Notes: generated by a model not told the origin, from the sequence alone. Shown: positions 25,027 to 34,395, numbered from the stretch's first letter. The stretch is DNA of 64,000 nt from DASVTR01 sp036387475 (GCA_036387475.1 DASVTR010000006.1:1-64000), one strand, 5' to 3'. Translations and numbers: made by a program.

Positions 25027-26733
25027 ATGGCGTTGATGAAGAGATTGCGTACATTTTTCAGGCGGCATCTGCTGTGGGTCGGCTTCTTCGCCGCGACCAT
25101 CCCGCTCATCAGCATTCTCGTTCTACAATACTGGTCGCTCCTCAAGTTGGAAAAGACTTCGACGGTCGCTGAGAAAGTCTGGATGAAGAATTACCTCTCC
25201 GACGTTTATAAAGAGATTAAGTATTTTTACCACACCAACGCCGAACAGGTTTTAAACACACCGGCCAGCGCTCTCACCACCGAGGGCTTGCAGAAAAACA
25301 AGTACCTCTTCGGCAAGTGCGAGGCTGAAGGAGCGAAGCTTCTTTTCATCGCCGTCTTCAATAAAGGCACAGCCGGTAACGCCAACGAATCGCAGGTGCT
25401 CTTCTATAATCCGCGCGACGTGAAGAAAGACTACAGCCCGACAATCGCAGAAGCGCGTGCGGTTAACGTGGCGGTCGCTCCACTGAAACTTCTCAGTCAG
25501 GAAGGAAGCGCCCTGCAATCGCCGGGGCTGTCAATTGACGACCACGACCCCGAAAACCGCGTCATCCTCAAACCTGTGACGAACGAATGGCGAAAGGTCG
25601 TCGGCGTCACAGGGATGATTCTCGACGCCGGTTACTTCCGTGAAGTTTATCTACCGCGCGCGATTAAAAATTCGCTGCAAAAATTCTTCCCTTCGGATGC
25701 ACAGGAAAACGTCATTGTGACTGTGCATGACGGAGGCGGCCAGCTAGTGATGTCAACGCAGCCCGTTAGAGGGCAGGACAACGAAGCTTTAACGAACCTG
25801 CCTTATTTCTCAGACTGGCGGCTAGGCATACGCAGCCGACACATGACGCCGGAGCAATGGGCGCGCTGGAATTTCAACGTTAACCTGACACTCTCAATCC
25901 TGATGGCGATTGCCGTGATGGGCGGAATTATCTTAGCGCTCAGGACTGCATCGCGCGCGATGAAGCTCTCGCAGATGAAGACAGATTTCGTTTCCAACGT
26001 CTCTCATGAATTGCGCACTCCGCTCTCTTCAATTCGCGTCTTTGGCGAATTCTTAAAGCTGGGCCGCGTCAAAGAGCACGAAAAGATTTGCGAGTACGGC
26101 GAGTATATCGAAACCGAAAGCCGACGCCTGACGCAACTCATCAACAACATTCTGGACTTCTCAAAAATCGAATCCGACCGCAAGACTTACAACTTTGAGC
26201 GCGCCAACATCGAAGACATCATGACGGCGACGCTCAAAACCTTTGAAGTACAGCTCAGGCAGCACAACATCACAATCAGGGTTGAGCCGCCGCCCGCGCA
26301 GCTTCCGCCCGTCCTGATTGATACGGATGCGATTGCCCAGGCGCTCATGAATCTGCTCGACAACGCGGTCAAGTATTCCGGGTCGGCGAAAGAGATTGTG
26401 GTCAGGCTCGGACGCAAAGACGGCTTTGTGACTGTCTCCATTAAGGATCACGGCATAGGCATTCCGCGTGAAGAGCAGGCGAAGATTTTCGATAAATTTT
26501 ACCGCGTCAGCACAGGCTTGGTTCACGACGTTAAAGGCAGCGGCCTCGGCCTCTCGCTCGTCAAGCACATCGTCAAAGCGCACAGCGGTCGTGTGACGGT
26601 CGAGAGCGAGACGGGGCGCGGCAGCACCTTTACGCTCTACCTGCCGGTGGCGGAAACCTTGGGCGACCGCACCGAGAAGCCCAAGGCAACGCCCGCGCTC
26701 GGCGCAGACCGCCCGCTGACTGGGCCAATCTAA
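25027..26733 (+). CDS. Membrane sensor histidine kinase
   Basis: The 568-residue kinase has two membrane helices (residues 15-37 and 284-305) around a periplasmic sensor of about 245 residues. The kinase core has the H-box MKTDFVSNVSHELRTPL with phospho-acceptor His327, the N-box LMNLLDNAVKYSG, G1 KDHGIGIPREEQ and G2 GSGLGLSLVKH. The sensor domain has no recognised family; it may be a PAS/Cache-like fold. A GGAGG site precedes ATG at 25027. The OmpR-type regulator follows 80 nt downstream and is the obvious partner. The stop codon is followed directly by heptamer array J. Confidence 0.94.
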   Translation: MALMKRLRTFFRRHLLWVGFFAATIPLISILVLQYWSLLKLEKTSTVAEKVWMKNYLSDVYKEIKYFYHTNAEQVLNTPASALTTEGLQKNKYLFGKCEAEGAKLLFIAVFNKGTAGNANESQVLFYNPRDVKKDYSPTIAEARAVNVAVAPLKLLSQEGSALQSPGLSIDDHDPENRVILKPVTNEWRKVVGVTGMILDAGYFREVYLPRAIKNSLQKFFPSDAQENVIVTVHDGGGQLVMSTQPVRGQDNEALTNLPYFSDWRLGIRSRHMTPEQWARWNFNVNLTLSILMAIAVMGGIILALRTASRAMKLSQMKTDFVSNVSHELRTPLSSIRVFGEFLKLGRVKEHEKICEYGEYIETESRRLTQLINNILDFSKIESDRKTYNFERANIEDIMTATLKTFEVQLRQHNITIRVEPPPAQLPPVLIDTDAIAQALMNLLDNAVKYSGSAKEIVVRLGRKDGFVTVSIKDHGIGIPREEQAKIFDKFYRVSTGLVHDVKGSGLGLSLVKHIVKAHSGRVTVESETGRGSTFTLYLPVAETLGDRTEKPKATPALGADRPLTGPI

Positions 26734-26737
26734 GACT

Positions 26738-26804
26738 GTTTCAGTTTTCAGGCTGAGGGTTTCAGGCTCTCGGTTTTTAACTTGAAACCTTAAACTTGAA
26801 ACCC
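26738..26804. repeat. Heptamer-repeat hairpin J (GTTTCAG family)
   Basis: The array reads GTTTCAG, TTTTCAG, GCTGAGG, GTTTCAG, GCTCTCG, GTTTTTA, then ACTTGAA, ACCTTAA, ACTTGAA, ACCC. The second part is the inverted form, since GTTTCAA, GTTTAAG, GTTTCAA is its complement. It starts 5 nt after the kinase stop codon and ends about 10 nt before the regulator start codon, so it fills the gap inside a two-component operon. Confidence 0.8.
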
Positions 26805-26813
26805 ATATTGCTA

Positions 26814-27497
26814 ATGATGCGTAAAGTTCTAATAGTCGAAGACGACCAGGCGATGGCCGTTGCCCTGCGCGACGGTTTTACTTACGAAGGCTTTGCAGTG
26901 CAGGTGGCGCGCGACGGCTCTGCGGGCTTGCGCATCGCTTCCGAGAAAGAAGTTGACCTCGTTATCCTCGACGTGATGCTGCCGCAGATGAGCGGCCTTG
27001 ACGTTTGTCGGCGGCTGCGCAGCGATGGCAACGGCACGCCGATTATTATGCTGACGGCGCGCGGGCAGGAGATTGACAAGGTCTTGGGCCTCAAGACCGG
27101 CGCTGACGATTACGTCACCAAGCCTTTTAGCTTTCTCGAATTGATGGCGCGGGTCGAGGCTGTCCTGCGGCGCGCGGCGAAGCCCGCTGAAACGATTGAG
27201 CAAGTCTGTTTCGGCGACATAGAGATGTGCTTCAAAAACTTTGAAGCGCGCAAAGCGGGCCGCGCCATAGAGCTTTCGCCGCGAGAATTCAAAATCATCA
27301 AGTACTTCGTCGAACACCGTGGGGAAGTCGTCAGCCGCGACCAATTGCTGGATGCCGTCTGGGGCTATGATTCGCTACCCTTAACGCGCACCGTTGACAT
27401 GCACATCGCCAAGCTGCGGCAGAAGATCGAAGACACTCCGAGCGACCCGCGCTATATCATCACGGTGCATCGAGTGGGTTATAAGTTCACGGGATAA
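26814..27497 (+). CDS. OmpR/PhoB-family response regulator
   Basis: This 227-residue regulator has a receiver (residues 1-120) with VEDDQAM, phospho-acceptor Asp53 in VILDVMLPQMSG and Lys in YVTKPFSF. A winged helix DNA-binding domain follows (about 130-227), with IELSPREFKIIKYFVEHRGEVVSRDQLL and RTVDMHIAKLRQKIEDTPSDPRYIITVHRVGYKF. It should be phosphorylated by the kinase just upstream. The start is ATG at 26814 or 26817; neither has a Shine-Dalgarno sequence because heptamer array J occupies the region. Targets are unknown; the DUF3311/symporter pair downstream is a candidate. Confidence 0.94.
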   Translation: MMRKVLIVEDDQAMAVALRDGFTYEGFAVQVARDGSAGLRIASEKEVDLVILDVMLPQMSGLDVCRRLRSDGNGTPIIMLTARGQEIDKVLGLKTGADDYVTKPFSFLELMARVEAVLRRAAKPAETIEQVCFGDIEMCFKNFEARKAGRAIELSPREFKIIKYFVEHRGEVVSRDQLLDAVWGYDSLPLTRTVDMHIAKLRQKIEDTPSDPRYIITVHRVGYKFTG

Positions 27498-27520
27498 AAA
27501 ATATGGCTCGGAGTTGAATC

Positions 27521-27766
27521 ATGGTAGGTGCGATTATAGGTAGCCTGATATTGCTATTCATTAGCATCTATTCATGGCACTTGGTATTCAACGAATCTGC
27601 CCGACGAAAATATCAAGAACCGGGGGCGCTGTTCTTTAGGCTGAATAAAGAGGAGAGGGAAATTAATGATGCCCAAGCGATGGCGGCATCCCTGATAGTG
27701 GGGATAGTGTCCGGCGTATTTTTTCTTGCCTTGTTAGCTTTTGGTATTACCCGGCTTTTCCAATAA
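27521..27766 (+). CDS. Small two-helix membrane protein, unknown
   Basis: This 81-residue protein has two membrane helices, VGAIIGSLILLFISIYSWHLVF and ASLIVGIVSGVFFLALLAFGI, separated by a charged cytosolic-type loop (FRLNKEEREINDAQ). A GGAG site precedes ATG at 27521. It is clearly more AT-rich than its neighbours and uses codons such as ATA and TTA more often, which hints at a different history. It begins 24 nt after the response regulator. I do not recognise the family. Confidence 0.7.
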   Translation: MVGAIIGSLILLFISIYSWHLVFNESARRKYQEPGALFFRLNKEEREINDAQAMAASLIVGIVSGVFFLALLAFGITRLFQ

Positions 27767-27795
27767 GCTTTTAGTCTAAAGCATTTGCCCCCTGA

Positions 27796-28041
27796 ATGTT
27801 TATGAAACGAACTCTACTCGTTATTGCCGTCATTATTGTTTACGTGCTGCATCAGGATTTCTGGTTCTGGCGGATGGCGTGGCCCGTCTTCGGCATCATT
27901 CCCATCGGCCTCTTTTATCACGCTTGCTTTGCGGTGCTGTCTTCGCTCTTGATGTGGCTGCTGGTCACATACGCCTGGCCGTCGCATCTCGAACAGGAGA
28001 TAGAGGGCCGTTCATCAACTGATGAGGAGAAAGCGCGTTGA
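27796..28041 (+). CDS. DUF3311 family small membrane protein
   Basis: The 81-residue protein has two membrane helices (LLVIAVIIVYVLHQDFWFW and VFGIIPIGLFYHACFAVLSSLLMWLLV). The HQDFWFW segment and the length are typical of DUF3311, which is commonly encoded directly before a sodium:solute symporter. That is the case here: its TGA overlaps the TTG start of the symporter gene. I infer an accessory or stabilising subunit of the transporter. Confidence 0.85.
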   Translation: MFMKRTLLVIAVIIVYVLHQDFWFWRMAWPVFGIIPIGLFYHACFAVLSSLLMWLLVTYAWPSHLEQEIEGRSSTDEEKAR

Positions 28042-29675
28042 TTCCAGCCATCGTCGTCTTCATCTACCTGGCCGTCGTTCTCTACATCGGCATCTTCGCT
28101 TTTCGTCGTTCGACCGGAAGACAAAAAGCTGAAGACTATTTTCTGGCGAGCCGCAGCCTTGGCCCATTCGTCTTTCTGCTCTCTTTGTTCGGCACGAACA
28201 TGACGGCGTTTGCCATCCTCGGCTCATCCGGCCACGCATTTAATAACGGCATCGTCACCTTCGGGTTGATGGCTTCATCTTCGGCGCTGGTTATTCCGCT
28301 GACGATTTTTCTAATCGGCACACGCGTCTGGGCTTTGGGAAAGAAGTACGGCTTTATGACGCCGGTGCAGATGTTCCGCGACCGTTGGGAGTGCAGCCAC
28401 ATCGGGACTGTGATTTTCGCTGTGCAGGCCGTGCTGCTTTTGCCTTACGTCATCATCGGTATTATGGGCGGCGGCACTACTTTGGCGACCATCAGCGGCG
28501 GCCTCGTGCCCTTCTGGTTCGGCGGCGCAATCGTGGCAATGGTCGTGATGTCTTACGTCTTCTTCGGCGGAATGCGCGGCACGGCCTGGGTCAATACGTT
28601 CCAGACGATTCTCTTCCTACTCTTCGGAGCGATTGCAATTATCGTGATTGGCGCAGGGATGGGCGGCTTTCAATCGGCAGTCCAACAACTGCAAGCTTCG
28701 CCCGCCACAGCGCCGCTGTTAACGCGCGAGCGCATCTCTCCGCTCTATTTTTTCAGCTACACTTTCATCCCGCTTTCCGCCATCGCCTTTCCGCACATAC
28801 TCATCTTCTGCTTGACGGCTAAAAGGATGGTGCAGTTTAAAAAGACGGTCATCTTTTACCCGCTCTGCATTATGGCTATCTGGCTGCCGTGCGTCTTTCT
28901 GGGCGTGATGGCAAACCGCGTCACGGACGTGCCGCAGATTCGCGCCAAGCAGGAAGCGCGGCGTGTGCTGGCAACTCAGGGAAAGACGATGACGCCGGAG
29001 GCGCGCGATCAGTTGCGCGAAGAGTCTGCGGGAGACGACGTTATCCTGCGCTTGCTCGAACGCTACGCGCCGTTCTGGCTGGCGGGGCTGTTGGGAGCGG
29101 GAATCATGGCGGCGGTGATGGCTTCGGATTCGCAGATACTTGCGCTCTCGACGATGTTCACGGAGGACGTGTTCGCCTTCTACGGAGGCAAGCGGCGCTT
29201 TGGCGAATCGGTGCAGGTGCAAACGGGGCGCATCTTTGTGATTGTGTTAACGGTCATCGCCTACGCGATAGCCATGCGTGCGCCGGAAGCGATTTTTGAT
29301 CTGGCGATACAATACGCTTTCTCTGGATTCGCAGCGCTTTCGCCGCTGCTGGTCGCGGCGCTTTTCTGGCGCGGCAGTACGAAGTGGGGCGCGCTCGCCT
29401 GCACCGTCTGGACGGCTGCGGCGGTCGTGGCGGTCGCAGTCTTTCAGGCCATAGTCCCTGCTCCCGCTCCCGGCCCGCCAACCGTTATCTGGTCGCTCGG
29501 CGGAACGGACATACTTTCCCGCACGCCCGGCGGCACAGCCGTCTTCGGCTTCATGCCCGTCGTGCCGATGGTGATTATCTCTGCGCTCCTGATGGTCTTG
29601 GTTTCGCGGCTGACCGCTAAACCGAGCAGCAGCACAATAGAAAAGTATTTCTCCGATCTTAAAGCTGAAGCCTGA
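28038..29675 (+). CDS. Sodium:solute symporter family protein
   Basis: The 545-residue membrane protein has about 13 helices and the SSS (LeuT-fold) arrangement. Visible features are YFLASRSLGPFVFLLSLFGTNMTAFAILGSSG in helices 1-2, GAGIMAAVMASDSQILALSTMFTEDVF for the Na2-type region, and IQYAFSGFAALSPLLVAALFW near the end. The closest type is the pantothenate/proline/sugar branch; the solute cannot be named. A roughly 45-residue hydrophilic loop (MANRVTDVPQIRAKQEARRV onward) lies between helices. The start is TTG at 28038, overlapping DUF3311, with AGGAGA 8 nt upstream. A terminator follows. Confidence 0.92.
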   Translation: MIPAIVVFIYLAVVLYIGIFAFRRSTGRQKAEDYFLASRSLGPFVFLLSLFGTNMTAFAILGSSGHAFNNGIVTFGLMASSSALVIPLTIFLIGTRVWALGKKYGFMTPVQMFRDRWECSHIGTVIFAVQAVLLLPYVIIGIMGGGTTLATISGGLVPFWFGGAIVAMVVMSYVFFGGMRGTAWVNTFQTILFLLFGAIAIIVIGAGMGGFQSAVQQLQASPATAPLLTRERISPLYFFSYTFIPLSAIAFPHILIFCLTAKRMVQFKKTVIFYPLCIMAIWLPCVFLGVMANRVTDVPQIRAKQEARRVLATQGKTMTPEARDQLREESAGDDVILRLLERYAPFWLAGLLGAGIMAAVMASDSQILALSTMFTEDVFAFYGGKRRFGESVQVQTGRIFVIVLTVIAYAIAMRAPEAIFDLAIQYAFSGFAALSPLLVAALFWRGSTKWGALACTVWTAAAVVAVAVFQAIVPAPAPGPPTVIWSLGGTDILSRTPGGTAVFGFMPVVPMVIISALLMVLVSRLTAKPSSSTIEKYFSDLKAEA

Positions 29676-29719
29676 GAATGGAATTTGTCTGACCGCTTAC
29701 GCTCTTAAAGGAAGAAAGT

Positions 29720-29790
29720 AGAGGGTTGATAAGCGTTGATGAAAGTGATGCCTTAACAGCAAGACTTTCATCAACGCTTATCAACCCTCT
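29720..29790. repeat. Perfect 27-bp inverted repeat (hairpin N)
   Basis: Positions 29720-29746 and 29764-29790 are exact reverse complements (AGAGGGTTGATAAGCGTTGA and onward), closing a 17-nt loop. It lies between convergent genes, upstream of a second, canonical terminator at 29821. Heptad register is weak (GTTGATA, AGCGTTG, ATGAAAG), so I list it apart from the heptamer hairpins. Confidence 0.85.
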
Positions 29791-29820
29791 CAGGCGTTTA
29801 CCAACCGAAGCCAGTAGAAG

Positions 29821-29855
29821 AACCCGGCCCCCTGATATTAGGAGGCCGGGTTTTT
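29821..29855 (+). terminator. Rho-independent terminator after the symporter gene
   Basis: The stem AACCCGGCC (29821-29829) pairs with GGCCGGGTT (29844-29852) and is followed by TTTTT. On the minus strand the reverse side ends TTCTTCT, so it may also serve the convergent M36 peptidase gene. Confidence 0.9.
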
Positions 29856-29871
29856 GGTTAGGTGTTCTAGT

Positions 29872-32634
29872 TTACTGAACCGAGACATCATCCACGCGGA
29901 ATGATGTCGGCAGCGTTACGTCGTTGGTGCCACGGAACTGAATGCGTACTGTCTGTCCGGCCCAACTGCTGAGGTTGTATGGCCCTCTGAGCACGTAGAC
30001 GCCGGCAGTGCCGCTGTTCTGGTTGCTGAACGTCGCCAGCGTCCCCAGAAGCGTCCCCGCCGTGTTCCGCACTTCGATGAAGAGCCTGTCGTAAACGGGG
30101 TCGCCAGCCGCCTCGCTGGTTGTGATATTCAACCAGAAGTTGAGGTTTGCGCCGCCGCTCGGAATCGTGACCGTCTGGTAGAGAGTGCCGCTAGTGCTGT
30201 CCACACCGTTGATAATCATGTATGCTACGCCGCTGTGCGGGTATGCCCCTGTGCTGCGTGTTACCTGACTGGAGATTACCCACGGGGTCGTGCCGCTCTC
30301 GAATCCGGGATTGACAATCAACTCTGTTCCGCCGCCGCCCGTGCCCGCCTGCGTCACAGTGAAGGTGCGGCCTGCGATGGTCAACGTGCCGGTGCGCTGG
30401 CTTGTGCTGCCGTTGGCGGCGACTGAATACGTCACCGTTCCATTGCCCGAACCGCTGCTGCCGCCGGTGATGGTGATAAACGTGGCGTTGCTCACCGCCG
30501 TCCAACTGCAACCTGCGCCAGCAGTCACGCTGACGCTGCCCGTGCCACCGCCCGCAGGTTGCGTGGCGCTGGTCGGGCTGATCGAGTAGGTGCAAGTGCC
30601 GCCGCAATCTGACGGTAAGTCGGTCGCTGCGGTGTGCGTCGTGCCGTCGTTACCGACAGCCGAGACGCCCATGCCGTGACGCGCGAAGACCGTCCAGATG
30701 GCGCAACGGTTAGCTCCGCCATTCAAGTTCTGGTCGGCTTGCAGGATGCCGTCGCGTGCGTTCAGGAACGACGGGCGGGTCGGCGTGAATTTCATGCCGT
30801 TGAGCACGATGTTATCCGTGATGGACGCGCCGAGTTGTGCGCGCAAATCCCAGAGCGTAGCGGCCCAGATTTCTCCATCATTGTGAACTGCGAAACCCTG
30901 GTTGCCGACATCAGCATAAGAGTCGTGTATCGTGTTGGCCGGAATGGTATAAGCTGCGCGGCGGATGCCGTTCGGGTTGCCGGTGGAGTACTCGCCGACT
31001 GCGCCATCGCCGTTGATAGTGATGGCCCAGTAGTCAGACCAGCCCTCGCCCATCGCGCCCGATTGCGTGCCCTGTAGGGCGGTGCTGCCGTTGCCGATGA
31101 GACGGTTTGAGATGCCGTGACCATATTCGTGGAACACCACGTCGCCGTCCATAGAGCTGTCGCGGTCTGGATTGGGCGAGGTGAAGATGTACTGCTGCAT
31201 GCGCGGCCTTTGGCCGTCGGGCGGTGTGGCAAAGTTTGCGTTGTTCGTGCCTGAACCATCCTGCGCTTCGGCCCTCACGGAGTCTGCCCCGAGGCCGCCG
31301 CGTCCGTAGTTGTTGGTCTGGAAGTTGCGCGCCGTCTCCGTAAATCCTAGCCGGTAGGAGAAGTCGTGCATGACGTTGTTGTAGTAGAAGAGGTTCGTCA
31401 CCACGGCTGCCTGATTCGTAGCAGTGGTCGGCGAGATGGTCGTGTCGAAGGGGAAGGTGAAGTTCTGGTTGGCGGCGGAGGCGTGGCCGTTCGAAAGGCC
31501 GTTGCCGCTGGTCGTGTCCGGCGAGTCGTTGGCGTCGCGGTCGAGATATGCTTCGACGTTGTTGCCCGTCGTCACCGTAGATGTGCCCATCCAGCCTGCG
31601 CTGGTGTTGATGGTCGTGTCGCCGACGAAGGAGACGAGCACGCGCGAGCCGTGAATCGGGCTTTCGGTGTAGACCGTGCCCTGAGCCTGATGCACGTAGA
31701 GGTTAGAACGCAGAAGCAATTCTCCGCTATGCGCGTCGAGGAGCAGTTCGTACCATTCATCAGAATCGATTTCAGCGTAGACGTGCCATGCGAGGCGCGC
31801 GGCGTTGCCGACGCGCACGACGTTCAATTCCGAAAGCACGTCTTCGTTACGTACGTTCAAGGGATTGGCGAACCAGGAGAACTCCGTCTTCGAAGCGCGC
31901 GTGCGCGTCTCGACGAACGAGGGATTGACGGGTCTTCCCGCGTGCTCGAAAGCTTTGGCAATACCCTGTGCTTCGCTGAGAGTGGGTTTGAGCTTGACCG
32001 TTTGGCCGTTGACGAGGAAGCCCTGGCGGACGTTGATGACTTCGCCGTTTTGATTGACGACGACCTTCACTTCTCCTTCAAACACTTTGTAGCCGCCGAT
32101 TGTCTGAGAGTAATCGAGGAAGGTAGTTCCCCGGTCGTTGTCTTCTTTATTGAGTTTGAGGGCATCGACGCCCGCATTCGTGAGCGCGAAAAGCGCGGCC
32201 TGCCGCTTCAGGAATCCGCGTGCGATGTTGTCGGCAGAGTCCGACTGTGCTTCGGAAAGCGGCGCTCCCTCGATGAAGAAATTCTTCATCGCGCCGGTTT
32301 GGTTGACAACCGCGCGGAGGTTTCGCGCGGCTTCGGGGTTGAGGTTAGCGCGGAAATTATCGACAGCCGTGGCGCGTGCCGCGCGCGCAGCATCCTTACT
32401 CTGCGCGATGCTTTGCCGACCATGGGCTGTGTTGAGATCAGACTCCGTAAACTCGCCATCCCCGACGAGACGAAGATCATAGTTAGGAAGCTTCGCAGGT
32501 TTGACGCGAACTTGGCTGGTAGGAACAACACTTTTCGGCTGAGGCGCGTTCGCCGCATCCGTCTTTACTAAGGGAAACATCGAAGCGATTGCCAAGACAA
32601 CGCCTAATAATCCCACGAGCAGTCTCTTTTGCAT
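29872..32634 (-). CDS. Secreted M36 (fungalysin-like) metallopeptidase with BACON and jelly-roll domains
   Basis: This 920-residue protein has a signal peptide (LLVGLLGVVLAIASMFPLV). A propeptide with FTP/PepSY-type segments follows (FLDYSQTIGGYKVFEGEVKVVVNQNGEV, about 170-310). The M36 catalytic domain has the zinc motif HEYGHGISNRL at 502-512. After CTYSISPTSATQPAGGGTGS comes a BACON-like beta-sandwich (about 690-775), with SWTAVSNATFITI and TSQRTGTLTIAGRTFTVTQAG. The final 140 residues (LIVNPGFESGTTPWVI onward) look like a carbohydrate-binding jelly-roll. Full length is larger than fungal fungalysins because of these C-terminal domains. It is secreted and likely to digest proteins at surfaces or on polysaccharides. 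Confidence 0.93.
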   Translation of the reverse strand: MQKRLLVGLLGVVLAIASMFPLVKTDAANAPQPKSVVPTSQVRVKPAKLPNYDLRLVGDGEFTESDLNTAHGRQSIAQSKDAARAARATAVDNFRANLNPEAARNLRAVVNQTGAMKNFFIEGAPLSEAQSDSADNIARGFLKRQAALFALTNAGVDALKLNKEDNDRGTTFLDYSQTIGGYKVFEGEVKVVVNQNGEVINVRQGFLVNGQTVKLKPTLSEAQGIAKAFEHAGRPVNPSFVETRTRASKTEFSWFANPLNVRNEDVLSELNVVRVGNAARLAWHVYAEIDSDEWYELLLDAHSGELLLRSNLYVHQAQGTVYTESPIHGSRVLVSFVGDTTINTSAGWMGTSTVTTGNNVEAYLDRDANDSPDTTSGNGLSNGHASAANQNFTFPFDTTISPTTATNQAAVVTNLFYYNNVMHDFSYRLGFTETARNFQTNNYGRGGLGADSVRAEAQDGSGTNNANFATPPDGQRPRMQQYIFTSPNPDRDSSMDGDVVFHEYGHGISNRLIGNGSTALQGTQSGAMGEGWSDYWAITINGDGAVGEYSTGNPNGIRRAAYTIPANTIHDSYADVGNQGFAVHNDGEIWAATLWDLRAQLGASITDNIVLNGMKFTPTRPSFLNARDGILQADQNLNGGANRCAIWTVFARHGMGVSAVGNDGTTHTAATDLPSDCGGTCTYSISPTSATQPAGGGTGSVSVTAGAGCSWTAVSNATFITITGGSSGSGNGTVTYSVAANGSTSQRTGTLTIAGRTFTVTQAGTGGGGTELIVNPGFESGTTPWVISSQVTRSTGAYPHSGVAYMIINGVDSTSGTLYQTVTIPSGGANLNFWLNITTSEAAGDPVYDRLFIEVRNTAGTLLGTLATFSNQNSGTAGVYVLRGPYNLSSWAGQTVRIQFRGTNDVTLPTSFRVDDVSVQ

Positions 32635-33112
32635 TACTCTCCTCCGTTGGTTGAGGTAAGGCAGCAGGTCGAACGGTAGTTTCCCAAGGCGAGTTTCGTT
32701 TCACCAATCAAAGGACACCTTGAGACTTTGGCCGATAGAGGAGCGCCTTATCGTTATCGTTTAGCGACGCACGGGTGCGTCGCGCTACTATGGTTTGTTT
32801 GTGGTCACAATGCCGGGAGCGTGCGACGACACAATGCACTGACTCGTACCCTGACCGAAGCAAAGCGAAGCCTTCGGTCGCTTGACCTTATACGGACTAA
32901 CTATCTTCTGGGGCAGGTGAGATATTGCCAATAGCTTTCGGCCATTGTCGAATAGGGGCATAGAGTAGCAAATTCGGAGACGGATGTTAAGCGCTCAGCG
33001 TGCGTGTATCTTGCTGAAAGACGAGCGTATCTTGCTGCGAGGTCGAATGCGCTTCTTCAACGGCTGGTTAATTATAACAATTCCCACTAGCCGCTCTGTT
33101 CGCAACACGAGA
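32635..33112. other. Long intergenic region with small palindromes and a short tandem repeat
   Basis: No convincing gene is visible in these 478 bp between two minus-strand genes. CGACGCACGGGTGCGTCG near 32765 is a short palindrome. GACCGAAG and CTTCGGTC flank CAAAGCGAAGC near 32850-32880. GTATCTTGCTG occurs twice near 33006 and 33029. The region may hold the promoter of the M36 peptidase, but no clean -35/-10 pair was found. Confidence 0.5.
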
Positions 33113-34336
33113 CTATTTTCTATAGACACCGAGGAAAGGCGCATGGACATACACCTCAGAGAAATCTTTTCCTAAGCCAAAATGTCTTTTAACTGTCGCC
33201 GCCGGGTCAAAGAACCATCCGCCCAGCGTTTGTCCCTGCTCGTTTCTATCGAACCAGCCCCAGGGCGGTCGCGCCACATTAGGCGCACCAATTTTTCCAA
33301 GGAAGGCTGAGCCAAGCGTACCAAGAGTGGCCTGGCGCTTATGCACCTGCCCTGAAGGTTGAAGGACGCTGACGGTTATCGTCCCGTATTTGTGAGCAGC
33401 GCCGAAGGTCTCGTTGAGACCTGTGCGTGCGCGCGGCCAGATGGTCGTCGCCAGTGATTGTAAATTATAACTGACCGGGCCTTGCCGCTTGTCTTCGGGA
33501 TTATCAGCCTGATTGTTATAGCTGTAAATCAAAAGCCCATTGCGCGGCGACTGCTTTTCGCCTCCGACATAGGCGGCAATCCCGTGACCTTTTGGCTCAA
33601 TGTAGATTAGAGGATGTGTGCCGTCCACTCTCACAATGTCGAATGAGCGAGCGGCGGCGGATTCGCGAGCGGATTCAGCAACATATTTGAGAAAGCGATT
33701 GTGGGCCAGTGTTTCAACGTAGACGACCTGAGCGCGCCCAAGATCAGTCTCTTCCCCGGCAGCTTTGGCAACCACGACGAGGCAGCCTTCCATATCGTTT
33801 TCGTGCGCCAGCACTACTTCTTCGATCAACCCCGTCGGGTCGTAGCGCTTGCCGTGCTTGCTTCCTTCTCGAATGATTGTGCTCAGGAGTGAGCCGCTTT
33901 CTTGTCCGCCCTTATAATCTTGCGGGTGAAAGATTGCGTAATGGATGAAGAAGTGAGTCTGCGTCTCGCTGACCGCGTAGTAAACGTGCGCCCTTAGTGG
34001 GATTTGCTGATTCTGCGAGTTGTTCCAGTTGTTATCGCCGCGCCAGTCGCCATCGAAATCAAAGTTGGTGATGTAATCACTACGCGCCTTGTCTCCGAGT
34101 CCCTGATGAAAGATTGGCGCATAGCGCGCTGCGACCTCGCGGTCTCTGGCCGCTCCTTTTTCCTGCGCGCTCTGTTTAGCTTTAACTCGCTCTCTGCTTT
34201 GCGCGGCTGCGTGTCTCACGCCAATGACGGCAAGGGCCAAGCTCACTAACAGGGCTATGTGCAGAGATGTGAGCGCTCCCCGTGAAGTATTAAAATCAGC
34301 GGGCATGCCGGATTGAAGACGATAACGTGAAATCAT
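33113..34336 (-). CDS. Secreted protein, unknown (weak Vps62-like features)
   Basis: The 407-residue product has a hydrophobic N-terminal segment (LTSLHIALLVSLALAVIGVRHAAAQ) and is likely exported. Then comes REVAARYAPIFHQGLGDKARSDYITNFDFDGDWRGDNNWNN, followed by AHVYYAVSETQTHFFIHYAIFHPQDY and VLAHENDMEGCLVVV. These segments are rich in aromatics and acidic residues, as in the Vps62/DUF946 type of beta-rich protein, but that match is only an impression. HENDME and SHG/YVGG-type segments might bind metal. No catalytic motif is certain. It has no close operon partners. The stop codon lies next to the long intergenic region. Confidence 0.75.
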   Translation of the reverse strand: MISRYRLQSGMPADFNTSRGALTSLHIALLVSLALAVIGVRHAAAQSRERVKAKQSAQEKGAARDREVAARYAPIFHQGLGDKARSDYITNFDFDGDWRGDNNWNNSQNQQIPLRAHVYYAVSETQTHFFIHYAIFHPQDYKGGQESGSLLSTIIREGSKHGKRYDPTGLIEEVVLAHENDMEGCLVVVAKAAGEETDLGRAQVVYVETLAHNRFLKYVAESARESAAARSFDIVRVDGTHPLIYIEPKGHGIAAYVGGEKQSPRNGLLIYSYNNQADNPEDKRQGPVSYNLQSLATTIWPRARTGLNETFGAAHKYGTITVSVLQPSGQVHKRQATLGTLGSAFLGKIGAPNVARPPWGWFDRNEQGQTLGGWFFDPAATVKRHFGLGKDFSEVYVHAPFLGVYRK

Positions 34337-34395
34337 AGAGCGTGAAGACTACCACAGAGATGTTTAGAGTTCACGCTTTAGTCTATAAAAGTTAG

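Noticed and set aside
31366..32571. Plus-strand open frame of 401 codons
   Set aside because: It is antisense to the M36 metallopeptidase, which has clear catalytic motifs. No domain or start signal was seen.
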